DNA from: Rugosimonospora africana
Lineage (GTDB): Bacteria; Actinomycetota; Actinomycetes; Mycobacteriales; Micromonosporaceae
Direction of reading: 5' to 3'
DNA length: 50,336 bases
Assembly: GCF_016862975.1 (NCBI RefSeq)
Contig: NZ_BONZ01000106.1
Coordinates: 1-50,336, forward strand
Part shown: one piece after another, positions 24,113 through 32,509 of the stretch
Layout of the letters: every line of letters begins with the position of its first letter
Numbering within the stretch: position 1 is the stretch's first letter
Notes under the pieces: generated by a model
Seen by the model: only the letters and a program-made list of their open reading frames with translations
The model's database searches: none
What the model was told of the DNA's origin: nothing
Program-made: the position numbers and the translations under genes

Positions 24113-26704
24113 TCAGCGGACCGGCCGGGACACCCCCCGGCGGCGGTGCCGGCTGGTCCGGGAGTCGCCGCCACGCAGCGCGTGCCGCTCGCCGGCGGTG
24201 CCGTCGCCGGGCTCCGGCGCGGTGTCCACCGCCGCCGGCCACGCGTCACCGGTGCGGCGGTGGACACCCGCTCTCGTCGCCGTCCGGCGCACCCGCGCCC
24301 CGAACGGGAACCGGTCGGCTGGCGGCGAGGCCGGCTCCCCGGGGTCGGGCGCTGACTGTCCCCGGGACGGTTCGGCCTCGTCGCCGGTACCCGCGTCAGG
24401 CGGTGAGCCGGGGCCGGGCAGCGCGAACTCGACGATCTCGCCGATCAGTTGACGCAGGTGGACCAGTGCCCGCAGCGTCGCGTCGCCGGCCGCGTCGGCC
24501 GGCGCGGGTGCCCCGGCGGCCGGCCACGGGTCGGCGGGCCACTTCGCCGCGGCGGGCAGCGGCCGGCCGTACAGGACCTCGTCGGCGGCGGCGAGGTGGG
24601 CCAGCGCCAGGGCCCTGCGTTGCCGCGGCGACTGGTCCGGGCCGTCGCCCGGCGCCATCGCGGTCACCGCGTCGGCCAGGGCCCCGCTCAGCTGCCCGGC
24701 GCGGGGCGACGGCCCCGGTGTACGGACGGCGGCGGCGAGGCTGCGGGCGTAGTGCGCGGTCGCCGCGTACAGGGTCAGCCGGTGCCGGGTACGGCTCGGG
24801 CTGTTGCCCCACACCAGCGGGCGGGTCAGCGGCGCCGCCGCCAGCCGCAGCTGGTACAGCCGGGTGTCCACGGCACGGATCAGCGCGTCCAGGTCATGGC
24901 GCGTATCGGCCGGCTGGCCACCCACGGCGGCGTCGGCGGACTCGGCGCCGGCATGGTCGGCGGCGGCGCGCAGCAGGTCACCGAGCGCGGTGAACAGGTC
25001 ACCGCGGACGGTCCCGACCACGTCCCGGGTGCTCAGCGGGGCCAGCAGAAGAGCGACGGTGATACCGATCGCGGCACCGGCGGCGGTCTCCTCCAGCCGC
25101 AACATGAGCAGGGCGTCGGACAGCTCGTGCAGCACGCTGTACAGCTGCGCGATCATGATCGTGATGAAGAAGATCATGTACCGGTAGGAGATCCGCATCA
25201 GGTACAGCCCGGCGGACATGCTGGCCACGACCACGGCCAGGATCCACATCGTGTGACCCGTGGTGGCGTGCGCCAGGGCCAGCCCGGCGACCAGCCCGGC
25301 TACGGTGCCGATCACCCGGTTGACAGCCTTGATCGAGGTTTCCGACCGGGTCGCGGTACCGCTGAACGCGATGAACGCGGCGAGCACCGCCCAGTAGTAC
25401 CGGGCCGGGGAGATCTCCCGTCCGATCAGGATCGCCAGGCCACCGGCCACCGCGGCCTGAACCGCCTGCCGGGCGACGAAGTCCAGCCGGGTCAGCGGGT
25501 TCCACCGGCGTCCCCGGGGGGCGACCGCGCTGGCGAAGGCCGGCGAGCCGGGGAGGTTGCCCATGGCCAGGCTGACCGCCGGCTCGAACTCGTCGGCGGC
25601 CCGGTCGGCGGGGTCCGTTGTGGGCCGGTCGACGCCCCGGCGGGCGACGGCGACGAACTGCGCCGTCGACGCGGCCAGGTGCCGGGCCTGTGACGACGCC
25701 GCCCCGGGGCCGGCGTGTTCCCGGGCGGTGCCGGCGTCCCGGCCGACCGGGTCACGGGCGAGCAGGTCGCGGGCGGCCCGGTCGGCGGCGGCGTACTCGT
25801 TGCCCGCCAGCAGCCCGGTGACCCCGGCCGCCTCGACGATCAGCCCGGTCTGGCCGCTTGCCGCCAACTCCCCTGCCGCGGCCGCGACTCCGTCGATGGC
25901 CAGTTGGGCGTCCAGCAGATGCCGGCGCAGCGCCACCGCCGAGTGGCCGGCTGGCAGCGCGCCGGGCTCGGCGGACCACGCCTCGATCATCAGCGCGGCC
26001 TCGGCCAGCCGCGCCTGGTGCGCGGTCAGCCGGCGCCGCGCCCGCGGCACCTGCTCCGGGTCGGTGACCGCGGTCTCCAGCAGTGCCGCGCTCATCCGGG
26101 CCACGTCCCGGGAGCGGGCGGCGAACGCCCGCCGGGTACGGGCCAGGGCGCGCCGCGAACTGGTCCGCAGCACCGTGACGGACAGCAGCAGAACCCAGGC
26201 CGACGCGGCGACCACGGTCACCAGCATCGACGGCAGGGTGCCGACGGTCGCGTGGGTGAACGACGCGAAGAAGTAGCCCATCCACAGCTGGAAGCCGTAG
26301 AAGAAGAAAGCCGCGCCGAACCGGCGGATGATCACGGCGACGAACATGACCACGACGAACACGATCAGGGTCAGGTCGGTGTGCCGACCGACCGCGACAC
26401 CGGCGGCCATGCCGGCACCGAGCGCCACCGGGAAGAACGCCGCGGTGCGCGCGTTCGCCCAGGCGCTGGCCGCGGTCAGCGCCATCGAGCCCATCATGGC
26501 GACCACGGCACCCAGCATCATCGCGATCACCTGGGCCTGCGCCGAGGCGTGGGTGGCGCGGGAGATGCCGTACTCCAGCGCCAGCGCGGTGGCGATCGCG
26601 ACACCGCCGGAAACCGCCATCCGTAGCCGGGTCCAGCCGGGGTCGGAACCCGCCACCCGATCCCGGGCGCGCTGGAGCCAAGAGAGCCTGACCGTTTCTT
26701 TCAC
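24113..26704 (-). CDS. FUSC family membrane transporter (aromatic acid exporter-like)
   Basis: About 863 residues from a GTG at 26704. It has two homologous halves. Each starts with a cluster of five or six membrane helices (residues about 20-170 and 400-550), followed by a long cytoplasmic helical region. The second cluster has the FUSC pattern AVQAAVAGGLAILIGREISP, RYYWAVLAAFIAFSGTATR, VNRVIGTVAGLVAGLALAH. Relatives include AaeB and plant aluminium-activated transporters, and they export aromatic or organic acids. The last 90 residues are disordered and Pro/Arg-rich; they run over the end of the MerR-VOC pseudogene, so the C-terminus may be an extension gained at a deletion junction. Divergent from a MarR gene. 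Confidence 0.85.
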   Translation of the reverse strand: MKETVRLSWLQRARDRVAGSDPGWTRLRMAVSGGVAIATALALEYGISRATHASAQAQVIAMMLGAVVAMMGSMALTAASAWANARTAAFFPVALGAGMAAGVAVGRHTDLTLIVFVVVMFVAVIIRRFGAAFFFYGFQLWMGYFFASFTHATVGTLPSMLVTVVAASAWVLLLSVTVLRTSSRRALARTRRAFAARSRDVARMSAALLETAVTDPEQVPRARRRLTAHQARLAEAALMIEAWSAEPGALPAGHSAVALRRHLLDAQLAIDGVAAAAGELAASGQTGLIVEAAGVTGLLAGNEYAAADRAARDLLARDPVGRDAGTAREHAGPGAASSQARHLAASTAQFVAVARRGVDRPTTDPADRAADEFEPAVSLAMGNLPGSPAFASAVAPRGRRWNPLTRLDFVARQAVQAAVAGGLAILIGREISPARYYWAVLAAFIAFSGTATRSETSIKAVNRVIGTVAGLVAGLALAHATTGHTMWILAVVVASMSAGLYLMRISYRYMIFFITIMIAQLYSVLHELSDALLMLRLEETAAGAAIGITVALLLAPLSTRDVVGTVRGDLFTALGDLLRAAADHAGAESADAAVGGQPADTRHDLDALIRAVDTRLYQLRLAAAPLTRPLVWGNSPSRTRHRLTLYAATAHYARSLAAAVRTPGPSPRAGQLSGALADAVTAMAPGDGPDQSPRQRRALALAHLAAADEVLYGRPLPAAAKWPADPWPAAGAPAPADAAGDATLRALVHLRQLIGEIVEFALPGPGSPPDAGTGDEAEPSRGQSAPDPGEPASPPADRFPFGARVRRTATRAGVHRRTGDAWPAAVDTAPEPGDGTAGERHALRGGDSRTSRHRRRGVSRPVR

Positions 26705-26760
26705 CCCCCGGCGCCACTCGCCTGCAGCCAGATCGTCCGGCGCGCGTACCGTGGCAACCC

Positions 26761-26790
26761 AATATGTGTATAGTACCGATAATTCGGGGT
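26761..26790. promoter_or_regulatory. divergent promoter/operator between FUSC and MarR genes
   Basis: An AT-rich island (AATATGTGTATAGTACCGAT and AATTCGG) lies in a GC-rich gap. It contains the dyad CCGA-TAAT-TCGG (26777-26788) and -10-like elements for both directions (GATAAT on +, TATACA on -). The position suits a MarR operator controlling both genes. Confidence 0.4.
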
Positions 26791-26813
26791 CGGAAGCCAG
26801 GCGAGAAGGTGTG

Positions 26814-27389
26814 ATGATCGCTACCGAGCGGCAGCCAGACGACCGGGAATCCGCTGGTCGACAGCCCGCCGCGACCGCGGCCAGCCACTGGTCGGCACAG
26901 GCGGCCGACGCCCTCGACCTGATCGAGGTCCAGTCCGCCGTCCTGGTCCGCAACTTCGAACTGCTGCGCCGCCGCGCCGACCTGTACGGCGACCTGGACC
27001 GGGCCGGCTACCTCCTGCTGCGCGTCCTGGAAGCCATCGGCCCCGCCGACATCAACACGCTGGCCGCCGCCATCGGACTCGACCCGTCGACCGCCGGCCG
27101 CCAGGTCGCCGCGATGCAACAGGCCGGCCTCATCGACCGGGCCGCCGACCCCGCCGACCGGCGGCGCAGCATCATCACCCCGACCCCCGGGGGCCACGCC
27201 CGCGCCGTCCGGGTCCGCCGGCTACGCCGTGACAACCTCGTCGAACTCCTCGCCGGCTGGACCGAGGAAGAACTGCGCGCCTGCGGCGACGGGTTCGCCC
27301 GGTACAACCGGGCGGTCGCCGAGCACTACCTCGGCGCCCGACCACCGGCGAAAACGGACAGGAACGGCGAAACGCCGCAGGGTGGGTAA
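26814..27389 (+). CDS. MarR family transcriptional regulator
   Basis: The protein has 191 residues from the ATG at 26814, behind AGAAGG; a GTG one codon earlier is too close to that site. The winged helix spans about residues 75-135: INTLAAAIGLDPSTAGRQVA, AMQQAGLIDRAADPADRRRS, with the conserved D-x-R-R of the wing. The N-terminal 30 residues are disordered. It is divergent from the FUSC exporter and probably represses it, with aromatic acids as a plausible inducer by analogy with other MarR-exporter pairs. Convergent with the membrane protein at 27428 (38-base gap). Confidence 0.88.
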   Translation: MIATERQPDDRESAGRQPAATAASHWSAQAADALDLIEVQSAVLVRNFELLRRRADLYGDLDRAGYLLLRVLEAIGPADINTLAAAIGLDPSTAGRQVAAMQQAGLIDRAADPADRRRSIITPTPGGHARAVRVRRLRRDNLVELLAGWTEEELRACGDGFARYNRAVAEHYLGARPPAKTDRNGETPQGG

Positions 27390-27427
27390 CCGCGCGTCGA
27401 CCCGCTGACCGACACGGCCGACGACCA

Positions 27428-28117
27428 CTACTTCGCCGACCCGCTCCACGGCCGCTGGAACCACCCCAACCACCGCTGCGGCGCCACCACCCGAGCACCC
27501 TGCTCCACCGCCTGCCCGATCGACACCACCGGCGGCATCGGAAAACGCCACAGGAAGTCCGGCAACCCTGCCACCGGCGGCACATCCCGCTTCCAGTACG
27601 GCGCCAGCTTCCGGTAGTACTGCTCCGCCGCCGGATGCCACGGGTAGATCTCCAACGCGATACGCCGCTTGTCGCTGACCTGCAACGCCTCCTGCACCCT
27701 GCCGGCCAGGTAGTCCTTCGCCAGATCCGCCACGTCGTCCTTCGACAACGGCACCGCGAACCGCTCCGCCGGCGGCACCTCATACCCCAACCCGAACCCG
27801 ACGATCTCCGGCCACGGCACCACGACCTCCTCCGGGCCGTGCTGAATACGCAACCCGACCGCGTCGAGGACCACCCACCGCGGCCGCAGCAACCGGGGCA
27901 GCCGCACAACCATCATCACCAGCGGCACCATGAACCCCGCCGCCACCCCGAACCCGATGACCCGCGCCGACGTCTGCGTCGACGTCCACCCGCCGTACCC
28001 GCCAGCGAAAATCACGATGAGAAGGAAGGCCAGCACCAGAACCACGACCGACCCATTCGACCGGCCCAGACCGACCCGCACCTGCCCGTGCTCCCCCACC
28101 GGGGCCTGCCCACTCAC
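27428..28117 (-). CDS. membrane protein of unknown function
   Basis: About 229 residues from a GTG at 28117. Two membrane helices lie near the N-terminus (VVVLVLAFLLIVIFAGGYGG and VIGFGVAAGFMVPLVMMVV). A cytoplasmic part follows that begins like a small PH-type domain (WVVLDAVGLRIQHGPEEVVV, PWPEIVGFGLGY) and continues into a helical region with KRRIALEIYPWHPAAEQYY. I do not recognise a named family. On this strand the codons end mainly in G, which mirrors the C-rich + strand of the surrounding block. It converges on the MarR gene. Confidence 0.8.
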   Translation of the reverse strand: MSGQAPVGEHGQVRVGLGRSNGSVVVLVLAFLLIVIFAGGYGGWTSTQTSARVIGFGVAAGFMVPLVMMVVRLPRLLRPRWVVLDAVGLRIQHGPEEVVVPWPEIVGFGLGYEVPPAERFAVPLSKDDVADLAKDYLAGRVQEALQVSDKRRIALEIYPWHPAAEQYYRKLAPYWKRDVPPVAGLPDFLWRFPMPPVVSIGQAVEQGARVVAPQRWLGWFQRPWSGSAK

Positions 28118-28293
28118 GACGGCCGATGGTAGCAACGTCGCGACCCGGCCAGGGGGCACCGCGACGCGCCCGGCACCGGGTTTGCCGCACCAGCGACAGG
28201 GGGACGTTCACCCGATGGCGGCGACCCGACCCGGCGCCGACCGGGGGGAACGCGAACCGGGAACACCGGACGGCAGGGACACGGACGGGGACA

Positions 28294-29763
28294 ATGCACA
28301 GCGGCAACGGAGACACCCGCTCGCCGCGCCGCCTCGCCGGACGACTCATCGCCCTCCTCGGCGGCCCCGCCCGGGCCCGCGTCATCGCCATCCTCGCCGG
28401 CGTCCTCGCCCTGAACTCCGCCAACGCCGGCACCATCGGAGCCGTCGCCAACCAACTGGAAAACGACCTCCACATCAACCACGGCGAACTCGGCCTGCTC
28501 TCCGGGGTATCCGCCGGAGTCGGCGCACTCATCAGCCTGCCCGTCGGCGTCCTCGCCGACCGCACCATCCGGGTACGGGTCCTCGTCGTCACCATCGCCA
28601 TCTGGAGCGCGTCGATGCTGGCCGCCGGCCTGGCCACCTCGTACCTGTCGCTCCTGCTGGCCCAAATCGCGCTCGGCGCCGCCCTCGCCGCCGCGGGACC
28701 CGCCGTCGCCTCCCTCGTCGGCGACCTGTTCCCACCCACCGAACGCGCCCGCGCCTACGGCTGGATCCTGTCCGGCGAACTCCTCGGCGCCGGCTTCGGA
28801 CTACTCGTCGGCGGCGACGTCGCCGCCGCGCTGTCCTGGCGGTACGCGTTCTTCCTCCTCGCCCTCGCCAGCCTCGGCCTCGCCGCCGCCGTATGGCGAT
28901 GGATGCCCGAACCCCGCCGCGGCGGCACCAGCTGGATCCCACACGACGCGCCCACCATCCCGCTCGCCGGCAACGACCAACCCCCGGCCGGCGACGAACC
29001 CGCCACCGGCGACCACGGCGACGGCCGGGTCACCGCCATCATCGGCCAGGCCGGCATCACCCCCGTCGACACCCGCGTCCTGCGCCAACCCGCCCGGGAA
29101 CTGCCCCTGTGGCGATCGGTCTGGTACCTGCTGAGCATCCCCACCAACCGGATCCTCATCTTCGCCTCCGCCGTCGGCTACTTCTTCTTCGCCGGACTGC
29201 GCACCTTCGTCGTCATCTTCATCCAACGCCAGTTCCACATCTCCCAGACCGTCCTCAGCGGCCTCGTACCGATCGTCGGACTCGGCGCCCTCACCGGCGT
29301 CATCCTCGGCGGCCGGCTCACCGACACCGCCCTGCGCCACGGCGCCATCGCCGCCCGGGTCACCGCCCCCGCCATCGGCTTCGGCGCCGCCAGCCTCCTG
29401 TTCGCCCCCGGCCTGCTCAGCTCCACACTGTGGATCGCCATCCCCCTGTTCACCGCCGGCGCCGCCGCACTCGCCTCCGCCAACCCGCCACTGGACGCCG
29501 CCCGCCTCGACATCGTCCCCGGGGGACTCTGGGGCCGGGCCGAAAGCGTACGCACCGTCCTGCGACTGGTCGCCGAAGCCGCCGCACCACCAACCTTCGG
29601 CTTCATCGCCGACACCCTCGGCGGCGGCACCAACCGCGCCGCCGGCCTCCGCGACGCGTTCCTCATCATGCTCATCCCCCTGCTGGTCAACGGCGCCCTG
29701 TCACTGGCCACCCGGCGCACCTACCCCGCCGACGTCGCCACCGCCGCCCGCTGCGACCGATAA
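28294..29763 (+). CDS. MFS transporter
   Basis: The protein has 489 residues from the ATG at 28294 behind ACGGGGAC. It has about 12 membrane helices split by an unusually long cytoplasmic loop (about residues 215-275, acidic and Gly/Pro-rich, with GDEPATGDHGDGR). Motif A is visible as SLPVGVLADRTIRVRVLVV. GDLFPPTERARAYGWILSGELLGAGFGLLVGG resembles the Spinster/organic-anion-like MFS group. VILGGRLTDTALRHG repeats motif A in the second half. Substrate unknown. It is alone on its strand, with the methyltransferase 72 bases downstream under its own good ribosome site. Confidence 0.9.
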   Translation: MHSGNGDTRSPRRLAGRLIALLGGPARARVIAILAGVLALNSANAGTIGAVANQLENDLHINHGELGLLSGVSAGVGALISLPVGVLADRTIRVRVLVVTIAIWSASMLAAGLATSYLSLLLAQIALGAALAAAGPAVASLVGDLFPPTERARAYGWILSGELLGAGFGLLVGGDVAAALSWRYAFFLLALASLGLAAAVWRWMPEPRRGGTSWIPHDAPTIPLAGNDQPPAGDEPATGDHGDGRVTAIIGQAGITPVDTRVLRQPARELPLWRSVWYLLSIPTNRILIFASAVGYFFFAGLRTFVVIFIQRQFHISQTVLSGLVPIVGLGALTGVILGGRLTDTALRHGAIAARVTAPAIGFGAASLLFAPGLLSSTLWIAIPLFTAGAAALASANPPLDAARLDIVPGGLWGRAESVRTVLRLVAEAAAPPTFGFIADTLGGGTNRAAGLRDAFLIMLIPLLVNGALSLATRRTYPADVATAARCDR

Positions 29764-29835
29764 CCCGGAGACCGCCGCTGCGCACACCCCAGCCCGTGGG
29801 ATAGGTTGAACCGCGGACGATCATGGAGGCGCGCC

Positions 29836-30630
29836 GTGAACCCAGTGGATCTCAGGACCCACATCCCCCACCCCGCACGGATCTACGACTACCTGCTCGG
29901 CGGCAAAGACAACTTCCAGGCCGACCGCGACGCGGCCAACCGCATCGTCGAAGACTGGCCCACACTGCCCGTCTCCATGCGCGCCAACCGCGACTTCATG
30001 AGCCGCGTCGCCCACTACATGGCCGCCGACCTCGGCATGCGGCAATTCCTCGACGTCGGCACCGGCCTACCCACCCCACCCAACCTGCACGAGATCGTCC
30101 AGGACGTCACCCCGGACGCCCGGGTGGTCTACGCCGACAACGACCCCATCGTGCTCGTCCACGCACGCGCACTGCTGACCGGCACACCCGCCGGCCGCAC
30201 CGCATACATCGACGCCGACCTACGCGACCCCGGCAAGATCCTCGGCTCCGCCGAACTCACCGACACCCTCGACCTGACCCAACCCGTCGCCGTCAGCCTC
30301 CTCGCGATCCTGCACTACGTCCTCGACGACCAGGAAGCGCAACGGATCATCAACACCCTGCTGGAACCACTCGCCCCCGGCAGCGTGCTCGCCCTGTCCA
30401 CCGCCACCACCGACACCGCCCCCGAAACCTCCCAAGGCGTAGCCGTCGCCAACGCGCAGGGCATCACCTCCAAAGCCCGTACCCGGGCCGAAGTCGAAGC
30501 ACTGTTCACCGGCCTGGCCCTCGTCGACCCCGGCGTCGCACTCGTCCACCGCTGGCGCCCCAACCCCCAGGCCGGCACCCTCGACGACACCCAGGTGCAG
30601 ATGTACGGCGGCGTGGCCATCAAACGCTGA
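29836..30630 (+). CDS. SAM-dependent methyltransferase (DUF574 / methyltransferase_30 type)
   Basis: The protein has 264 residues from a GTG at 29836 with GGAGG seven bases upstream; a start at 29806 is less likely. The N-terminus DLRTHIPHPARIYDYLLGGK DNF is the hallmark of the actinobacterial DUF574 family. The SAM-binding motif I is FLDVGTGLPTPPN (about residue 70), followed by ARVVYADNDPIVLVHARALL, the motif II acidic loop that binds the ribose. These enzymes are very abundant in Streptomyces and Micromonospora; few have known substrates. No biosynthetic neighbours here help to assign one. Confidence 0.9.
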   Translation: MNPVDLRTHIPHPARIYDYLLGGKDNFQADRDAANRIVEDWPTLPVSMRANRDFMSRVAHYMAADLGMRQFLDVGTGLPTPPNLHEIVQDVTPDARVVYADNDPIVLVHARALLTGTPAGRTAYIDADLRDPGKILGSAELTDTLDLTQPVAVSLLAILHYVLDDQEAQRIINTLLEPLAPGSVLALSTATTDTAPETSQGVAVANAQGITSKARTRAEVEALFTGLALVDPGVALVHRWRPNPQAGTLDDTQVQMYGGVAIKR

Positions 30631-30670
30631 ACACCCCGCCACCAGCACCCCGCCGGCAGCGGCCCACGGG

Positions 30671-31168
30671 CTACCGGGACACCGCGTGCAACTCCACCCC
30701 GGTCAACTCGCCACCGACCACCTCCGCCGTCAGAAACGTCGCACTCGGCTGACGGCGCCGATCAGTCGGCGAACCCGGATTGAGCAACCGCAGACCACCC
30801 GGCGCCACACTGTCCCACGGGATGTGCGAATGCCCGAACACCAACACATCGCACCCCGGAAACCGGGCCGCACACCGGCGCTCCCGACCCGCCGCCGGCC
30901 CGGTTTCGTGAACCACCGCCACCCGCAACCCACCCAGCTCGACCCGGGCAACCTCCGGTAACCGCGCCCGCAGCCGCGGACCGTCATTGTTGCCGAACAC
31001 CCCCACCAACCGCGCCGCCCGCTCCGACAACGCATCCAGCAGAGCCTCATCGACCCAGTCACCCGCGTGGACCACCACATCGGCGGCCTCGACCGCCGAC
31101 CACAACACCGCCGGCAGATCCCTAGCCCGGACCGGCACATGCGTATCAGCGGTCATCACCACGCGCAC
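30671..31168 (-). CDS. metallophosphoesterase, YfcE/MJ0936 type
   Basis: The protein has 165 residues from a GTG at 31168 (VRVVMTADTHVPV). All metal-ligand motifs are present: the first Asp-x-His in TADTHVP (usual form SDTH), VVHAGDWVD, GNND at 59-62, VVHETGP (usually H-G), and FGHSHIPWD. It should be a small phosphodiesterase with two Mn2+ or similar ions. The VHETG variant of the fourth motif keeps the histidine but replaces the glycine. It converges on the methyltransferase gene (40-base gap) and is divergent from the membrane protein at 31287. Confidence 0.88.
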   Translation of the reverse strand: MRVVMTADTHVPVRARDLPAVLWSAVEAADVVVHAGDWVDEALLDALSERAARLVGVFGNNDGPRLRARLPEVARVELGGLRVAVVHETGPAAGRERRCAARFPGCDVLVFGHSHIPWDSVAPGGLRLLNPGSPTDRRRQPSATFLTAEVVGGELTGVELHAVSR

Positions 31169-31286
31169 CCCACCACCGTACGGGCCGGCCACCCGCCGCA
31201 CCCAACCGGAGGCCACCATCGCCCACCCCGTCCGCAGACACCCACAATCGGCGGTTTGAGCCGCCCCAACCCGGAAAAACACCCGC

Positions 31287-31751
31287 GTGGCCAGGAACCA
31301 CCGGCACACCCAGCCGGCACCCGTGCACACGCTCGACCGCCTGCTGCGCGACATCGAAACCGGCCGGTTCGAGCGATCCATGTCCGCGCTCACCGCCCTC
31401 GGCGCCCTCGTCACCGCCGGAGAAATCTTCCTCGAACACGACCGCGCCAGCTTCGGCAACAAAATGATGTGGATACCCGTCGCCCTCGGACCCGTCGGCG
31501 CACTCGCCGGCATCGCCGCCGTCGTCAACCGCAAAGCCGCCAAAACCGCCCTCCCCCTGGCCTCCCTCGCGATCATCGCCAACGGAATCCAGGGCACCTA
31601 CCTCCACGTACGCGGCATCGCCCAACGCCCCGGCGGCTGGGCCCTCGCCCGATACAACATCGAAATGGGCCCACCACTGCTCGCCCCCATGCTCATGGCC
31701 ATGGTCGGCGGAATGGGCCTCCTCGCCGCCGTCCTGCGCCGGGAACCCTGA
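31287..31751 (+). CDS. small membrane protein, first gene of an oxidoreductase set
   Basis: The protein has 154 residues with about four membrane helices (SMSALTALGALVTAGEIFLE, MMWIPVALGPVGALAGIAAV, TALPLASLAIIANGIQGTYL, APMLMAMVGGMGLLAAVLR). The middle loop has HVRGIAQRPGGWALARYNIEMGPP, with a histidine and an invariant-looking glycine pair. No heme-binding CXXCH is present. Its TGA overlaps the next ATG by one base (TGATG), so it is translated together with the gluconate-dehydrogenase-like genes and probably anchors them to the membrane. Function otherwise unknown. Confidence 0.75.
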   Translation: MARNHRHTQPAPVHTLDRLLRDIETGRFERSMSALTALGALVTAGEIFLEHDRASFGNKMMWIPVALGPVGALAGIAAVVNRKAAKTALPLASLAIIANGIQGTYLHVRGIAQRPGGWALARYNIEMGPPLLAPMLMAMVGGMGLLAAVLRREP

Positions 31752-32509
31752 TGGCCGTCAACCGGATCCCCCGGGGAGTCAACCGCACCCCCGGCGACCG
31801 CCGCGAGAAATTCCCCGGATACGACGTCATCACCCAACTACCCACCTGGGACGTCGTCACCGCCGGAGTCGTCCTACGCCGCCTCGGCCCACCCCCACCG
31901 ATCCGCTACTTCACCCAGGACGAAGAACCCATCGCCTGCGCACTCCTCGACCAGATCCTCGACCAACGCCACGAGCCCCGGGTGCCCGTACTCCAGATGA
32001 TCGACGCCCGGCTCGCCGAATCACAGACCGACGGCTGGCGCTACCACGACCTACCCCACGACGGCCAAGCCTGGCGCGACAGCCTCCACGCCCTCAACGA
32101 TGACGCCCGGCGCGCCTACGGCACCGACTTCGGCCTGCTCACCTGGGCCAAACAAGGCCACATCATCGCCCCCATCGCCGGCATGAACCTGCACGGCACC
32201 GGCGACTGGCACGGCATGCCCGCCGCCCGGGTCTGGAGCCTCTGGACCCGATACGCCACCGCCGCGTTCTACGCCCACCCCTGGGCATGGAACGAAATCG
32301 GATTCGGCGGCCCCGCCTACCCCCGCGGGTACAAGAACCTCGGCCTCGACCGCCGCGAACCCTGGGAGGTCCCCGACCGCGACCCCGACCGCGACCTCGT
32401 CCAACTCGCCCGCGAAGTCGAAGACGCCCGCCGCCACGACACTCACTACCCACACCCACCCGTGATCGGCCTGTCCCGCGACCCGCTCCACGACGAACCC
32501 GAATGGTGA
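31751..32509 (+). CDS. gluconate 2-dehydrogenase subunit 3-like protein
   Basis: The protein has 252 residues. The segment YFTQDEEPIACALLDQILDQ, the later LHALNDDARRAYG, and above all FYAHPWAWNEIGFGGPAYPRGYKNL match the small subunit of membrane gluconate 2-dehydrogenases (PF13618 type). No Tat signal is visible, unlike most family members, which are exported; the N-terminus has only basic residues. It overlaps the flavoprotein gene by seven bases. The usual third subunit, a cytochrome c, is missing, so electrons must leave by another route. Confidence 0.78.
   Translation: MAVNRIPRGVNRTPGDRREKFPGYDVITQLPTWDVVTAGVVLRRLGPPPPIRYFTQDEEPIACALLDQILDQRHEPRVPVLQMIDARLAESQTDGWRYHDLPHDGQAWRDSLHALNDDARRAYGTDFGLLTWAKQGHIIAPIAGMNLHGTGDWHGMPAARVWSLWTRYATAAFYAHPWAWNEIGFGGPAYPRGYKNLGLDRREPWEVPDRDPDRDLVQLAREVEDARRHDTHYPHPPVIGLSRDPLHDEPEW

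Noticed and set aside
28755-29720. Several reverse frames within the MFS gene at 28294
   Set aside because: The forward frame has clear membrane helices and MFS motifs; the reverse frames are its complement.
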